A stretch of 64,000 nt of DNA from Lactarius indigo. Its lineage: Eukaryota; Basidiomycota; Agaricomycetes; Russulales; Russulaceae. This document shows, one piece after another, positions 24,708 through 33,570 of the stretch (position 1 is the stretch's first letter; each line of letters starts with the position of its first letter). The stretch lies in NCBI GenBank assembly GCA_025766275.1, contig JAFKAC010000008.1:558001-622000 (forward strand). Direction: 5' to 3'. The position numbers and the translations under genes were made by a program. The notes below the pieces were generated by a model that did no database searches, was not told where the DNA came from, and saw nothing but the letters and a program-made list of their open reading frames with translations.

Positions 24708-27700
24708 TCAGTGCACGTGATCGTCGCCGTTGGCGGCCTGGGTCCGGTGTGCACTCCTACCCACTAAAACCTCACGATTTGATATCCACCTATCCGGCAG
24801 ATCAGAGGACTTCTTCAGCGCGTCCTCCCAGGTCGCCTCCACGAGCTGGGTAAAGGCTCTTTTTCGTTTGATCTTGGTGGCCGTTATCTTGTCGTCGGTT
24901 AGTCTTCGGTTCATGGCCTTGAGCCAGCGCGCTTTGATTTCCCTCGGGGAGTGTTGTAGGTTTTGGATCACTCTTTCGCATCTCAAGACCCATATGAGGT
25001 GGGCCGTTTCCGAGATCGTTATCTGCAGGAGTCTCGTTGCCCCTCTTTGTTTCATTTGCGCCCCTTCCACTTCTCCCGCTTGGTCGTTCTGGGGTGCACC
25101 TTTAGGTGAGAGGCAGCCGCTCCCTAGGATTATTCCCAGGCTTAGCGTTGGCCACGGCAGATGCTCGTGGGGCCACAGGTTCTTTGCTAGGTCCCACGCA
25201 ATTCTTACCGGTTGTGCGCTGCACGCCAGGAGGATGTGTTCCATGGTTTCGGTGGTATCGCAGTTGGTGCACGTCCCTCTTTGTTCGTAACCGGGGATGT
25301 TGAACCAGACGTCTCCAATCATCGGGGTGCTGTGCATCGCCTTGAAGAGGAATTGTTGGACTCTGGTTCGGATGGTACGTTTCCTGAGGCTTTTCCAGAT
25401 CGTTTCGTTGGTTTCATAGCATCCTGTGTAGATTTTGATTGCTTCTCTTGTCGTATCCATGTTCCGGTTTGTGGATGGCCGGTTTGGGGCTGTTCGACAC
25501 TCGCGGATGCCCCTGTAGGCGATTGCTTGGGTTAGGGTCGCCAGCTTGGCACCCTGGAGGTTGAATGCATCCGGTATGTAGAGGGTGAGTTCGTCCTCCT
25601 GGTCTTTGTCCGCACCCTCTTTTGCCAGCCTGTCGCTCTCTTCGTTTCCTAGGTTTCCCCGGTGGCCCTTAACCCATTTGAAGGAGGTCGGGGCCGTTCT
25701 TCGTTTCAGGAGGTAGGCCGCGCGTTTGAACATGTCTCTGTTCTTGATCCCTATCCAGCCTCTGTCCTCCCAGGCTTGGAGATGTAAGGTGAGTCCCTCG
25801 ATTACATATTTTGAGTCCGTTATTATTGTTAGTTGGCCGTAGTTAGGGATGGACTGCGATGCGGCTATGACAGCAGCTAGTTCTCCTACTTGGTTCGACT
25901 GTCGAGGTCCTGGGACTTTCAAGGCTCGGTTTAGGGGGTGGCCTTCGTCTATCCAGATGCCACTTCCGCACCTCGCGTCCTGTTTTCCGTTGTTCATACA
26001 TGAGCCATCTGTGTAGACTTCGGTTTTTAGGTGGTTGAGGGCCCTGCCTCTGGTAAGTTGCCGACACGCTGGGGTCATCGTGATCCTTCCCGGGTCGGTG
26101 AAGATGCGGAAGCACTCTTCAATACCTTCCTTGCAGGTGATGGATGGGTCGAAGAGGATCTCTTCATCCTCTTCATGGGCTTGCTTGCTCTTCGCTTTGC
26201 GGTTGGGCGTGAGGGAGAGATCGTCGTGGCTCTCGATCGCGGTTGGGTTATACTTGGGGGTGATGTCATTGATCCGCGTCAGGGCTTCTGTCGCACATGC
26301 GTGGGGATTCCTGCACCCCGCCATTCGGTCTCGGACGCAGTCGATGCATATGCACGCTTGGGAGGGTGCGTGTTTTGTGGCATCGTTGTTTCTGATTTTG
26401 CGGGCTAGCTTGATCAGGTCGGCGATGGTTTTGACCGAGTGGCAGCTTAGTAGGCATTTTGCGGCCACGCTCGTGAGTGGGCGGGGGGCGGCGCCTGGGT
26501 GGTACCAGGCCGGGAGTTTCGCCCTTAGGGTTGGGGATAATCTTATGGCTGCCAGGTTCGTCTTGTACTTCTTTGCCGTTTTGATCATTCGTATTATGTC
26601 TTCTCCTAGGGTCGCCGCTCGGGGTCCTTGGGTAGGGGCATCCCAAGTTTGGATGTACATGTTCACTCTCGCTATCGCTGAGGTTCCGGGTGGGGCAGCT
26701 GCGTTTATAAGGATGTCGGTGACCGTTGCCCATATTGGTCTTGTTGGCGACAGGTTGAGGTAGGACTTCAGCCATATTATTTCTATTGCGTCGTTCCGCG
26801 CGTTTATGTCTAGGAGGTTTAGGCCCCCTTCGTCTAAAGGTTTGTAGAGGGATTCTAGGGCTATCCTCGGGGACACACCGCCGTCCCATATGAAGTCTCT
26901 TATCATTTTAGTTAGGGCTTCTGCTATGTGGGCAGGCATTCCCTGTGCCATTGTTAGGAATTGAGTGTGGCCGCCTATCACCGCCTGTATGATTAGCCTT
27001 TTTCCGTAGATCGTTGGGTGCGTTCTTCCCCACAACTCTAGTTTTTTCCTAATTTTGTCCAGGGTTATTTCCCAGGGGGTGAGGTCGCTTGCGTGGTTCC
27101 CCACCCATGCACCTAGGGATCGGACTGCTTCGCCATCTTTTGCGATGTGGATGCGTTCGTCGAGTACCGTTTCGTCCAGCGGGTGGACTTTCCTCCTCGC
27201 CAGGATTTCGAGTCTGTGGGCCGCTGTGCCAATTGGTATTATCTCTGTTTTCTCTATGTTAAACTTCGCGCCTGAGGCTTCGCACCACTCTTTCAGGATT
27301 AGTTCGACTTGGTCGAAACGGTCGTTTTTGTTCAGGTAGAGGATGGTATCGTCCGCAAACAGATTCACTAATAGTTTTTCCTCCGTGCCGGGGATATCTA
27401 GGCCTCTGAGCTCGTCGCAGTTCCTCAGCTTGCACGCCAGGGGTTCTATTGCCAGGTCGAATAGTAGGCATGAGAGTGGGTCGCCTTGTCGTACTCCCCT
27501 TTTGACTTGGAAGGGGTCGCTTAGGACGCCGTTTATGGCTACTTGGGTGTGTGCGTTTTTGTATAAGGATTTAACTGTGGCTATGAATTCTTCGGGGATG
27601 TTCGCGTTCTCCATCGTTTTCCATAGGTAGTCATGCCTTATTTTGTCGTAGGCTTTCTCTTGGTCTAGAGCTATGATCGTGCCGTCTTCTTCCATTACCT

Positions 27701-29792
27701 CCGCATAGTTGATTATCGCCTTTGTGAGTCTTATATGATTGAAGATGGACCGTTTGGGGATGAACCCGGCTTGGTCCGGGTGGATCAGTTTGTGTATTGG
27801 CTGTACTAATTGGAGGGCCATAACTTTTGTAAGCAGCTTGTAGTCCGTGTTGAGTAGGGTTATCGGCCTATAGTTGCCGATGTCGGACCGGTCTTTTTTC
27901 TTGTATATCGGGCACATCCAGCCGTGGGCGAAGTCTGTTCTGCTGTCTACGCCGTATATCTGGATGTCCGTGAAGACTTCCGTGAGGACGCCAATTATAT
28001 CGAATCCTTCTACCCCCTCTTTCTCTGCGATATCAAAGAGGGCGTTTAGCTCTTTCCACAGCTCGTAAGGGCAGCCGTCTAGGCCAGACGCGGTGCCATT
28101 TTTCGCCAGTCTTAGCGCCTGCCACACCTGTACGTAGGAGGGAGACCAGTCTGTTCGGAGTATTTCCGCTTCTGACAGGTGCTGCGCTTCAGGGACCTCT
28201 CCGAGGGATTCCGCGACTTTCTTGGCGTATTCCGGGTTATTGTCTTCTAGGGAGATGTCTTTATTTTGGAGGTTGTCGTGGAAGTCCCTGGCCAACTTTG
28301 CCATTCTCCTTGAATCGCGTTCGTATCTGATGGGGGTGGAGTCGGGGATTTGTAGCATGTGGATCAGGTCCCTTGGTTTCCGATCTTTGTTCATTGCTGA
28401 CCATATACCTCCCAGGACTTCTCCGTGGTTTGCGATTATTGCTCTCGTGTGGTTTTGCTTATCGGTTGTTTGGGTCCTTTCGAGGTGTGCGAGTTCATTA
28501 GCTAGGTAAGCTTCGTTTGTCCTCATCGTATCATCCGTGTCGAGCTCCGGGTTGTTGGCCAGGCTTTTCCTGTCTTTTTCGATGGCTCTCATTTTCTTGG
28601 TAATCTTCCTACGTGATTCCTTGCAGTGTTTCTTCGCTGATATTTTGGTGTCCTTTTTGAAGTTGTCCCAGAGCGTCTGTGGGTTTTCTGTTTCGCGCGG
28701 GATATCCTCCCTCCTCAGCCTGCGTAGATCGGATTGGAGAGTTTTCCCCCGTTTGACAATGGGGGCCATCATGTCCTCGTTTTTTAGTTCGGTGGTCTGG
28801 ACGGTCCATCGTCCCGAGCCTATGTAGGGGGCATTTGTCGGTGCGTACCTTACCGAGACCATCCAGTGGTCTGTCGGGACTGGTGTCTGTTGGTGGCACC
28901 ACTCGAAGGTTGTTTTTGCCGCTTCACTCGAGGTGTATATTCTGTCTATCCTCGATTTTATTTGTTGGCCGTTGGCCATCGCCCGATACGTGAATGTTCG
29001 GTCGTGTGGGAAGGTATGGCGCCACGAATCTTGAAGGTCGAGGCACTGTCTGATGTTCCGTAGGCTTGCGATTGCCGCGGTGTTGTCGTGGTGCGCTGGG
29101 GCTCTGTCGATCTGATCTTCTGTTAGGTTAAAGTCGCCTAGCATGAAGTCTGGGCGTCTCAGCCCTTTTGAGCGCCTCTTTGAGTCGACTTGCTCCCAGA
29201 AGTCTGGGTGTTCACTCTTATCGTTCGGTGCGTACACGTTGATTAGCACTATTTCGTCATTGTCGTGCCATTTGAACTTAATGGCCAGTGCTCTCCCCTC
29301 AATGAGGTCGCATGAGATCAGGTCTTTCGGAGCGATTAGGGACCTATTTATTACAAAGGCAACTCCGGCAGACATCCGGGGGTTATTCGGGAGTTTGGAG
29401 TTTATTACGGTCAGCCTTTTCCCGAAGCATTCGTGGACTGAGTGCAGAAGGTCGTTGTCTAGGTGGGTTTCCTGTAGTGCGAGGATCGCGATCTTGTTTT
29501 TGTTGATTGCTTGGTATATTGCGGACCATTTCTCGATTCCTGACATGTTTCTCGCTGGTGCTGCAAATCCGTTCATGTTCAGCGATGCCACTTTAACGTT
29601 CGCTTTTATGTTTTGGTTCTTTGGTCTATGGTTAACGTTCTCAACAGCCCCTTGTGTGGGGGGATACCGGTGGGTACCAAGGGGTGCACCGTAGGCGCGT
29701 GACTCGCGGACATTCCTCTGGCTAGGAGGGCGGACATCAGCCTGAGGTGGGGGGGAAACTCGTAACATTGTTGAGTAGGGGCGTTTTTTCAT
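24708..29792 (-). CDS. LINE ORF2: endonuclease - reverse transcriptase - RNase H polyprotein
   Basis: A single 1694-aa frame from the ATG at 29792. An apurinic-type endonuclease occupies about 65-330 (ASLNMNGF, ALQETH, NVYAPND, LGDFNLTED, SRIDRIYTS, TDHWMVSV). The reverse transcriptase lies at about 590-890 (NYRPITLLN, HPDQAGFIPKRS, ALDQEKAYD, RQGDPLSCLLF and the catalytic FADD). RNase H lies near 1290-1430, with acidic residues in YTDGSC, GELAAV, TDSKYV and ESDRLA. Near the C-terminus, GTCTNCDTTETMEHILLAC forms a CCHC-like zinc motif. Every catalytic residue I can check is present, so the copy looks retrotransposition-competent. It would nick target DNA and prime reverse transcription of the element RNA. 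Confidence 0.93.
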   Translation of the reverse strand: MKKRPYSTMLRVSPPPQADVRPPSQRNVRESRAYGAPLGTHRYPPTQGAVENVNHRPKNQNIKANVKVASLNMNGFAAPARNMSGIEKWSAIYQAINKNKIAILALQETHLDNDLLHSVHECFGKRLTVINSKLPNNPRMSAGVAFVINRSLIAPKDLISCDLIEGRALAIKFKWHDNDEIVLINVYAPNDKSEHPDFWEQVDSKRRSKGLRRPDFMLGDFNLTEDQIDRAPAHHDNTAAIASLRNIRQCLDLQDSWRHTFPHDRTFTYRAMANGQQIKSRIDRIYTSSEAAKTTFEWCHQQTPVPTDHWMVSVRYAPTNAPYIGSGRWTVQTTELKNEDMMAPIVKRGKTLQSDLRRLRREDIPRETENPQTLWDNFKKDTKISAKKHCKESRRKITKKMRAIEKDRKSLANNPELDTDDTMRTNEAYLANELAHLERTQTTDKQNHTRAIIANHGEVLGGIWSAMNKDRKPRDLIHMLQIPDSTPIRYERDSRRMAKLARDFHDNLQNKDISLEDNNPEYAKKVAESLGEVPEAQHLSEAEILRTDWSPSYVQVWQALRLAKNGTASGLDGCPYELWKELNALFDIAEKEGVEGFDIIGVLTEVFTDIQIYGVDSRTDFAHGWMCPIYKKKDRSDIGNYRPITLLNTDYKLLTKVMALQLVQPIHKLIHPDQAGFIPKRSIFNHIRLTKAIINYAEVMEEDGTIIALDQEKAYDKIRHDYLWKTMENANIPEEFIATVKSLYKNAHTQVAINGVLSDPFQVKRGVRQGDPLSCLLFDLAIEPLACKLRNCDELRGLDIPGTEEKLLVNLFADDTILYLNKNDRFDQVELILKEWCEASGAKFNIEKTEIIPIGTAAHRLEILARRKVHPLDETVLDERIHIAKDGEAVRSLGAWVGNHASDLTPWEITLDKIRKKLELWGRTHPTIYGKRLIIQAVIGGHTQFLTMAQGMPAHIAEALTKMIRDFIWDGGVSPRIALESLYKPLDEGGLNLLDINARNDAIEIIWLKSYLNLSPTRPIWATVTDILINAAAPPGTSAIARVNMYIQTWDAPTQGPRAATLGEDIIRMIKTAKKYKTNLAAIRLSPTLRAKLPAWYHPGAAPRPLTSVAAKCLLSCHSVKTIADLIKLARKIRNNDATKHAPSQACICIDCVRDRMAGCRNPHACATEALTRINDITPKYNPTAIESHDDLSLTPNRKAKSKQAHEEDEEILFDPSITCKEGIEECFRIFTDPGRITMTPACRQLTRGRALNHLKTEVYTDGSCMNNGKQDARCGSGIWIDEGHPLNRALKVPGPRQSNQVGELAAVIAASQSIPNYGQLTIITDSKYVIEGLTLHLQAWEDRGWIGIKNRDMFKRAAYLLKRRTAPTSFKWVKGHRGNLGNEESDRLAKEGADKDQEDELTLYIPDAFNLQGAKLATLTQAIAYRGIRECRTAPNRPSTNRNMDTTREAIKIYTGCYETNETIWKSLRKRTIRTRVQQFLFKAMHSTPMIGDVWFNIPGYEQRGTCTNCDTTETMEHILLACSAQPVRIAWDLAKNLWPHEHLPWPTLSLGIILGSGCLSPKGAPQNDQAGEVEGAQMKQRGATRLLQITISETAHLIWVLRCERVIQNLQHSPREIKARWLKAMNRRLTDDKITATKIKRKRAFTQLVEATWEDALKKSSDLPDRWISNREVLVGRSAHRTQAANGDDHVH

Positions 29793-29894
29793 GGTATATA
29801 TACATTTTGACGGGCGTTTGTTACGTTCTAGGTACTGTTCTGGATAGGTTCCAGTTTTGTGTCTAAGGTGCTACAGACGGTTCTTACGAGTATC

Positions 29895-31526
29895 TTAAGT
29901 ACGGAATGGGAATCTCGGGTTTTGGGGGCGTTGGTTCGCACCAAAGAAGCCCCCATTCCTGCGCTTTGGGGGGTCACCTTCCGTCTCTCTAGTCGGGCCG
30001 TTCCACCCTGTTACGCTTGGGAAGGGGCATAGCCCCCTTGGGTGATCGGAGCCATGGCAGCACGTACAGACGTAGGGGATTTTTTGCGGGGTGCCTCGTC
30101 CTTGCATTGAGGAGGAGTAGGGTTGATCTATGAGGAAGTCTTTTAACCTTCTCCATATTTCGTCATGGGAGATTTGGCTGCTGTCGGCATATATGTTAAA
30201 GCGGGGGTTGAGAGTATTACCTGCTTCTTTTATGTCTAGCCTAGCCAGGTTCATCGAGGTCAGTAGGTGGTCGATCTCGAGGGTGACTCTGTCCCTCTCG
30301 CTTGCCGGGACCGCGTTTGTTAGTTGGGTGGCGAAGGCCTTAGTGGCTTCGCTCTCCCAGACCTGTTTGACGATGGGGAATACATCTTTCATCGAGGTGG
30401 TTATGAAGCCTCTAAGCGCGAACAGGAAGGTTGGGCAGGTGGGAGCGAAGTGCGTAACTCTAAAGGTGATAGCACGGGAGGACCATACCCTTCGGCGGAG
30501 GAGAGTCTCCGCCTGTTCCGCGGTGATGTTGTATACAAGGAAGGAAGTGGGGAGGTTTGAGGGTATCTTTAGCTTCGGAGCCGCCACGCTGGCTTCTTGT
30601 GCGTTCGTTATTTCAGCGACTGCAGTCAGTATTTTGGCTCTGATGTATTCATGGGATTTTGAGTCCCTGGCTTCGGTGTCGAAGGGGACTGCGATCAGCT
30701 TTTCACCCGGGTGGCCTTCCCACTCTTTCACGAGCTTGAGGTCGATATTGTCAAAGGGCGCAGTGGGGTGGCTGTCCTGGATCAGGGGCATGGGGCCGGG
30801 AGTGTATTTGTCCAGAGCGCTTCTCGCTTGGGTTCTGCCAGCCCGGCCTAGATTGTCGTTTTCCACCTCTTCGAGACGTGCTGAGATGGTTGATAATTTT
30901 AGGATGGGTGTTGTCTCAGCTGGCTGCGTGTGTATTCCCAGCACGTTCTGGGTGGGGGTTGAGGGTGAGTCAAAGCGTGGGAGGGGGAGGGCCGGTAGCA
31001 TGTCGATGTCTTGGAGGGTGTCGAGTGATGGCCTGGGAGTGTTGGCAGCTGTCCTTGGGTGCGGTGTTGGGGAGGCCGGAGGAGACGGGGATTTCCCAGT
31101 TAGGTGTGGAGGGATTACGATTTGGGGGGGAGTTGCACCCGGGTCGGACTGGGGGTACGGCGCAGCGAGCCCTGGCTGCGTCATAGGTGGGGTGTTTAGT
31201 GGCATTGGGGCCGCAGGGGTGACGGGGGTGGTCGGTGGAGGGGATGGGGGGGCGGTTGTGTTTCCCGTGCTTGGAGCTGCCCTGTGCTCGTCGACCTGGG
31301 GGAGGTTTTCTCTTGGGAGGTCAGGTTCGCTCGGGGTGCATAGGGATGGTGGCTTACTGTTACGTTTCTTCTTTCCCTTATTACGAGCTTCTGCTGCGCC
31401 TGCAGCTGGCCCACTGGATAGGGCTACACGGGCTGTCGTTGTTGACTTTTCCCTAGCTATGGGCTCAGAGGCGGGCTCCATCGCGGCGATGTCTGGGGCA
31501 AGGGGGGAGTAGTCAGTGGGGTTCAT
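29895..31526 (-). CDS. LINE ORF1: Gag-like nucleic-acid-binding protein
   Basis: A 543-aa frame with its first ATG at 31526 (MNPTDYSPLAPDIAAMEP). The first half is a long Pro/Thr/Ser-rich disordered stretch. The C-terminus carries a zinc knuckle, CTCCHGSDHPRGLC, which fits C-x2-C-x4-H-x4-C. It ends 102 bp before ORF2. ORF1 proteins of such LINEs bind the element RNA and form the ribonucleoprotein particle; that role is inferred from position and the knuckle. Confidence 0.82.
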   Translation of the reverse strand: MNPTDYSPLAPDIAAMEPASEPIAREKSTTTARVALSSGPAAGAAEARNKGKKKRNSKPPSLCTPSEPDLPRENLPQVDEHRAAPSTGNTTAPPSPPPTTPVTPAAPMPLNTPPMTQPGLAAPYPQSDPGATPPQIVIPPHLTGKSPSPPASPTPHPRTAANTPRPSLDTLQDIDMLPALPLPRFDSPSTPTQNVLGIHTQPAETTPILKLSTISARLEEVENDNLGRAGRTQARSALDKYTPGPMPLIQDSHPTAPFDNIDLKLVKEWEGHPGEKLIAVPFDTEARDSKSHEYIRAKILTAVAEITNAQEASVAAPKLKIPSNLPTSFLVYNITAEQAETLLRRRVWSSRAITFRVTHFAPTCPTFLFALRGFITTSMKDVFPIVKQVWESEATKAFATQLTNAVPASERDRVTLEIDHLLTSMNLARLDIKEAGNTLNPRFNIYADSSQISHDEIWRRLKDFLIDQPYSSSMQGRGTPQKIPYVCTCCHGSDHPRGLCPFPSVTGWNGPTRETEGDPPKRRNGGFFGANQRPQNPRFPFRT

Positions 31527-31917
31527 CAACGAGCTTAGGAACCTGGTGGGTGGGGGGGATGAGCGCGGTGTTGATTCCTTTTAACTCGGAAAAGGCAGGG
31601 GGGGCCCTTGTCCCGGAGGGGGCATTCTCAGCGTTAGTTACATGGCCTACATTGGTGGCGTGTAGCTAGTTTGAAACGTATGTCAGCTTTTTCCGATCGT
31701 GACGGGAGGTTGCTCTATACCTGGGCCTGTATCGGGAGGGGTCTCGTGTGGCATCATTCGGAGGTGGACTTACCTCTGCGGGGGGGGTGGTCTTTTGGTT
31801 GGGCAGCTGCAGCGAGAGATTAATGGTTTAAGTGTGTGTGGCGGGGAGGGTGCTCACTGTTCTGCTACCAGAGTCCACTGTTTGGTATTCGTTTTCCTTT
31901 GTGCTCCTTTTTCTTTC

Positions 31918-31950
<33 letters not shown>

Positions 31951-32505
31951 CGCGGGGCCCTTCTTTGCGTAGGCGCTACAGGGCCATACTGGTACCGGGG
32001 TCCGCTTTTGACGGTCGGTATGCCGGATTCGGTGACAGGCCTGCGGTTTTATTAGTCTTGGTCGGGTTAGGTCGGGGAGAAAGAGGGAGGATAGGGCTTA
32101 GCTTTGGATGCCGGGGCGGGGACTGTTCGCTGGAGGCGGTAGGGGATGTGGTCCTCGTGATGTTGGCTGCAGGGGAGGGGGGCAGCTCTGGTGGCCTCGT
32201 CTTGGGCATTGGATGTGGGGGGGGTGGCGGGTGGAGTGAGGGACGCCATCATCGGCTCGCCTTGTTCTGTTTGTTGTTTAGTTCTTATTTACTGTGATTT
32301 GTTTCAGCTTATTGGTTTGGGTCTCGCCTGATGTGTGGCCGCAGTCGTTTTTATTCGGTTCAAGGGTCAGTGGGCCACCTGTAAGTGAGGGTGGAGGCGG
32401 TTCTACTGCCGTAGCAGCGATTTTCCGGCCTTCCGACCCATCCTTGCCCCACGGTTAGCCGTGGGAAACCACACCACGGTGATGGTTGCGGAACAAGGAG
32501 CCCCA
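31527..32505 (-). other. LINE 5' untranslated region with internal A-tract
   Basis: This 0.98-kb leader has no convincing gene. It is markedly strand-biased (G-rich on the plus strand). It contains a T-run at about 31929-31950 on the plus strand, i.e. an A-tract on the element's sense strand. The 5' end borders the right target duplication at 32506. Confidence 0.6.
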
Positions 32506-32520
32506 TTATCTTAAGTTGTT
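32506..32520. repeat. Right 15-bp target-site duplication of the nested LINE
   Basis: TTATCTTAAGTTGTT, identical to 24485-24499. The next four bases (GTAG) complete the original transposase end and its TAG stop. Confidence 0.92.
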
Positions 32521-32627
32521 GTAGATAATCTCCCGAAAAGTAATGTATAAGCTAGGTTTACTCAGCGTTATTGATATATTATCCGAGTTTTTTCGATTAG
32601 ACCTTCGCTATCTCTCGCTAAGGTGGG

Positions 32628-32641
32628 AGGTTTTTCCCGAT
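32628..32641 (-). repeat. Right terminal inverted repeat of the Plavaka element
   Basis: AGGTTTTTCCCGAT, the inverse of 17369-17382; followed by GTAC and then AKR-derived sequence. Confidence 0.85.
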
Positions 32642-33240
32642 GTACGTGTCTCATGTCGACATTCTCTGTGCCTTGGTTACCTGACCTTGCCGGTGCTTCC
32701 AGCTACGCCACGGAGTATCTTGAAGCGGCAGGAGACTGCCAACAGGTTCGTTCTTCCCCGCGAATCTGCATGATTCAGGTCTCACGAGGATTCCAAAAGG
32801 GTCGAAGAGATCTCCAAGAGGCGCGGGATAAGTATGGTCCAGGTCTCCTTGGTGTGGTCACTGACGCGTGTCACAGCACCCGTTATTGGCTCTACGGAGT
32901 ATCACGAATAACCTCAAAGTGCGTGCAACTACTACATGTTAGGAGATAGGACCAACCCCTAGTTTTTTTGCAGATGGCACCGAGATCATGTTGACGCAAG
33001 AAGAGATTTAGCACTTAAAGGAGCCGTACAAGGCACGCTCAGTGTCTAGTGATCTGAATCGTCAGAGTTCTGATTGTGAAAAGGAAAAGGACTGCGCTCG
33101 TGCACCCTACTGCATGTTCTCGGGTCAGACAAAAAAAAAATTTGTTTTTTGTTTTGTTCTGTTTTTTTTCAGGAAAGGCGATACAGGAAAGGCAAAGTCT
33201 CAGATAGCAGGAGACAGTAACCATGTCGTCTAGAATAAAT
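32642..33240 (+). pseudogene. Aldo/keto reductase copy 2, right fragment
   Basis: About 600 bp match the 3' end of AKR copy 1 (roughly 10812-11345), including intron, last exon and 3' UTR with its TTTTG-rich run. The match continues the fragment at 17270-17368 across the transposon. Coding is degraded: the exon equivalent of EEIQYLEEP carries a stop (GAGATTTAG), SIKNLEEL is truncated, and the VMGHA end is altered. The upstream AKR exons 1-5 are absent from this copy. Confidence 0.88.
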
Positions 33241-33570
33241 AACAAGAGGATTCCAATGGGCTTGTCGATCTGAGTGAGATAAAGGCGCCAGGTGTCGGTG
33301 TTGTCGACTGAGACTTTGCTTGCTAAAGTAGAGACGAGAACGCGAAATAGAGAGAGTACTACTGGACAATGACAACACTAGACGGATGGACATACTATTC
33401 GTTCGTGTCTACGATTGGCAGAATGCTTGTTATCGAGGCTGTGGGGAGTAGAACCGTGCTGATACCACCGCCAGTGATGCGAACTCAGGCTAGTACCGTA
33501 CGCGGGACCGAACGAGTCGCGTACTATAAGACCCTGCGTCACATGACCCCATTCTTTGAATTCTTCTGCG
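33241..33570. other. Upstream region of RRS1, no gene seen
   Basis: Lies between the AKR remnant and RRS1. The ORFs here are not supported by any conserved motif. Confidence 0.4.

Larger units (their letters stand above)
24500..32505 (-). mobile_element. Full-length non-LTR retrotransposon (LINE, Tad1-like), 8.0 kb
   Basis: Minus-strand element: 5' end at 32505, 3' end in a 21-nt A-tail (T-run at 24500-24520). It has perfect 15-bp target duplications and two open reading frames without stops (ORF1 29895-31526, ORF2 24708-29792). The ORF order and the endonuclease, reverse transcriptase and RNase H content su​ggest the Tad1-like group. It is nested in the Plavaka element, so it inserted later. 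Confidence 0.92.
17369..32641 (+). mobile_element. Plavaka-type (CACTA-like) DNA transposon, 15.3 kb including a nested LINE
   Basis: Both ends carry the 14-bp inverted repeat ATCGGGAAAAACCT. They are flanked by GTAC at 17365-17368 and 32642-32645, and host sequence on the two sides joins into a continuous AKR copy. The left subterminal region holds repeated TCGATAA motifs (near 17396, 17416, 17475 and 17520). Inside are a DUF6532 gene (minus) and a Plavaka transposase (plus). Without the nested LINE and its extra target copy the element is about 7.25 kb. The intact transposase frame and matching ends suggest a fairly recent insertion. Confidence 0.88.

Noticed and set aside
29143..29694. 183-aa plus-strand ORF with hydrophobic stretches
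   Set aside because: Antisense to the LINE endonuclease domain; the apparent membrane segments are an artefact.
30130..31512. 460-aa plus-strand ORF
   Set aside because: It is antisense to LINE ORF1; the codon pattern and zinc knuckle support the minus-strand frame, and the plus translation has no recognisable motif.
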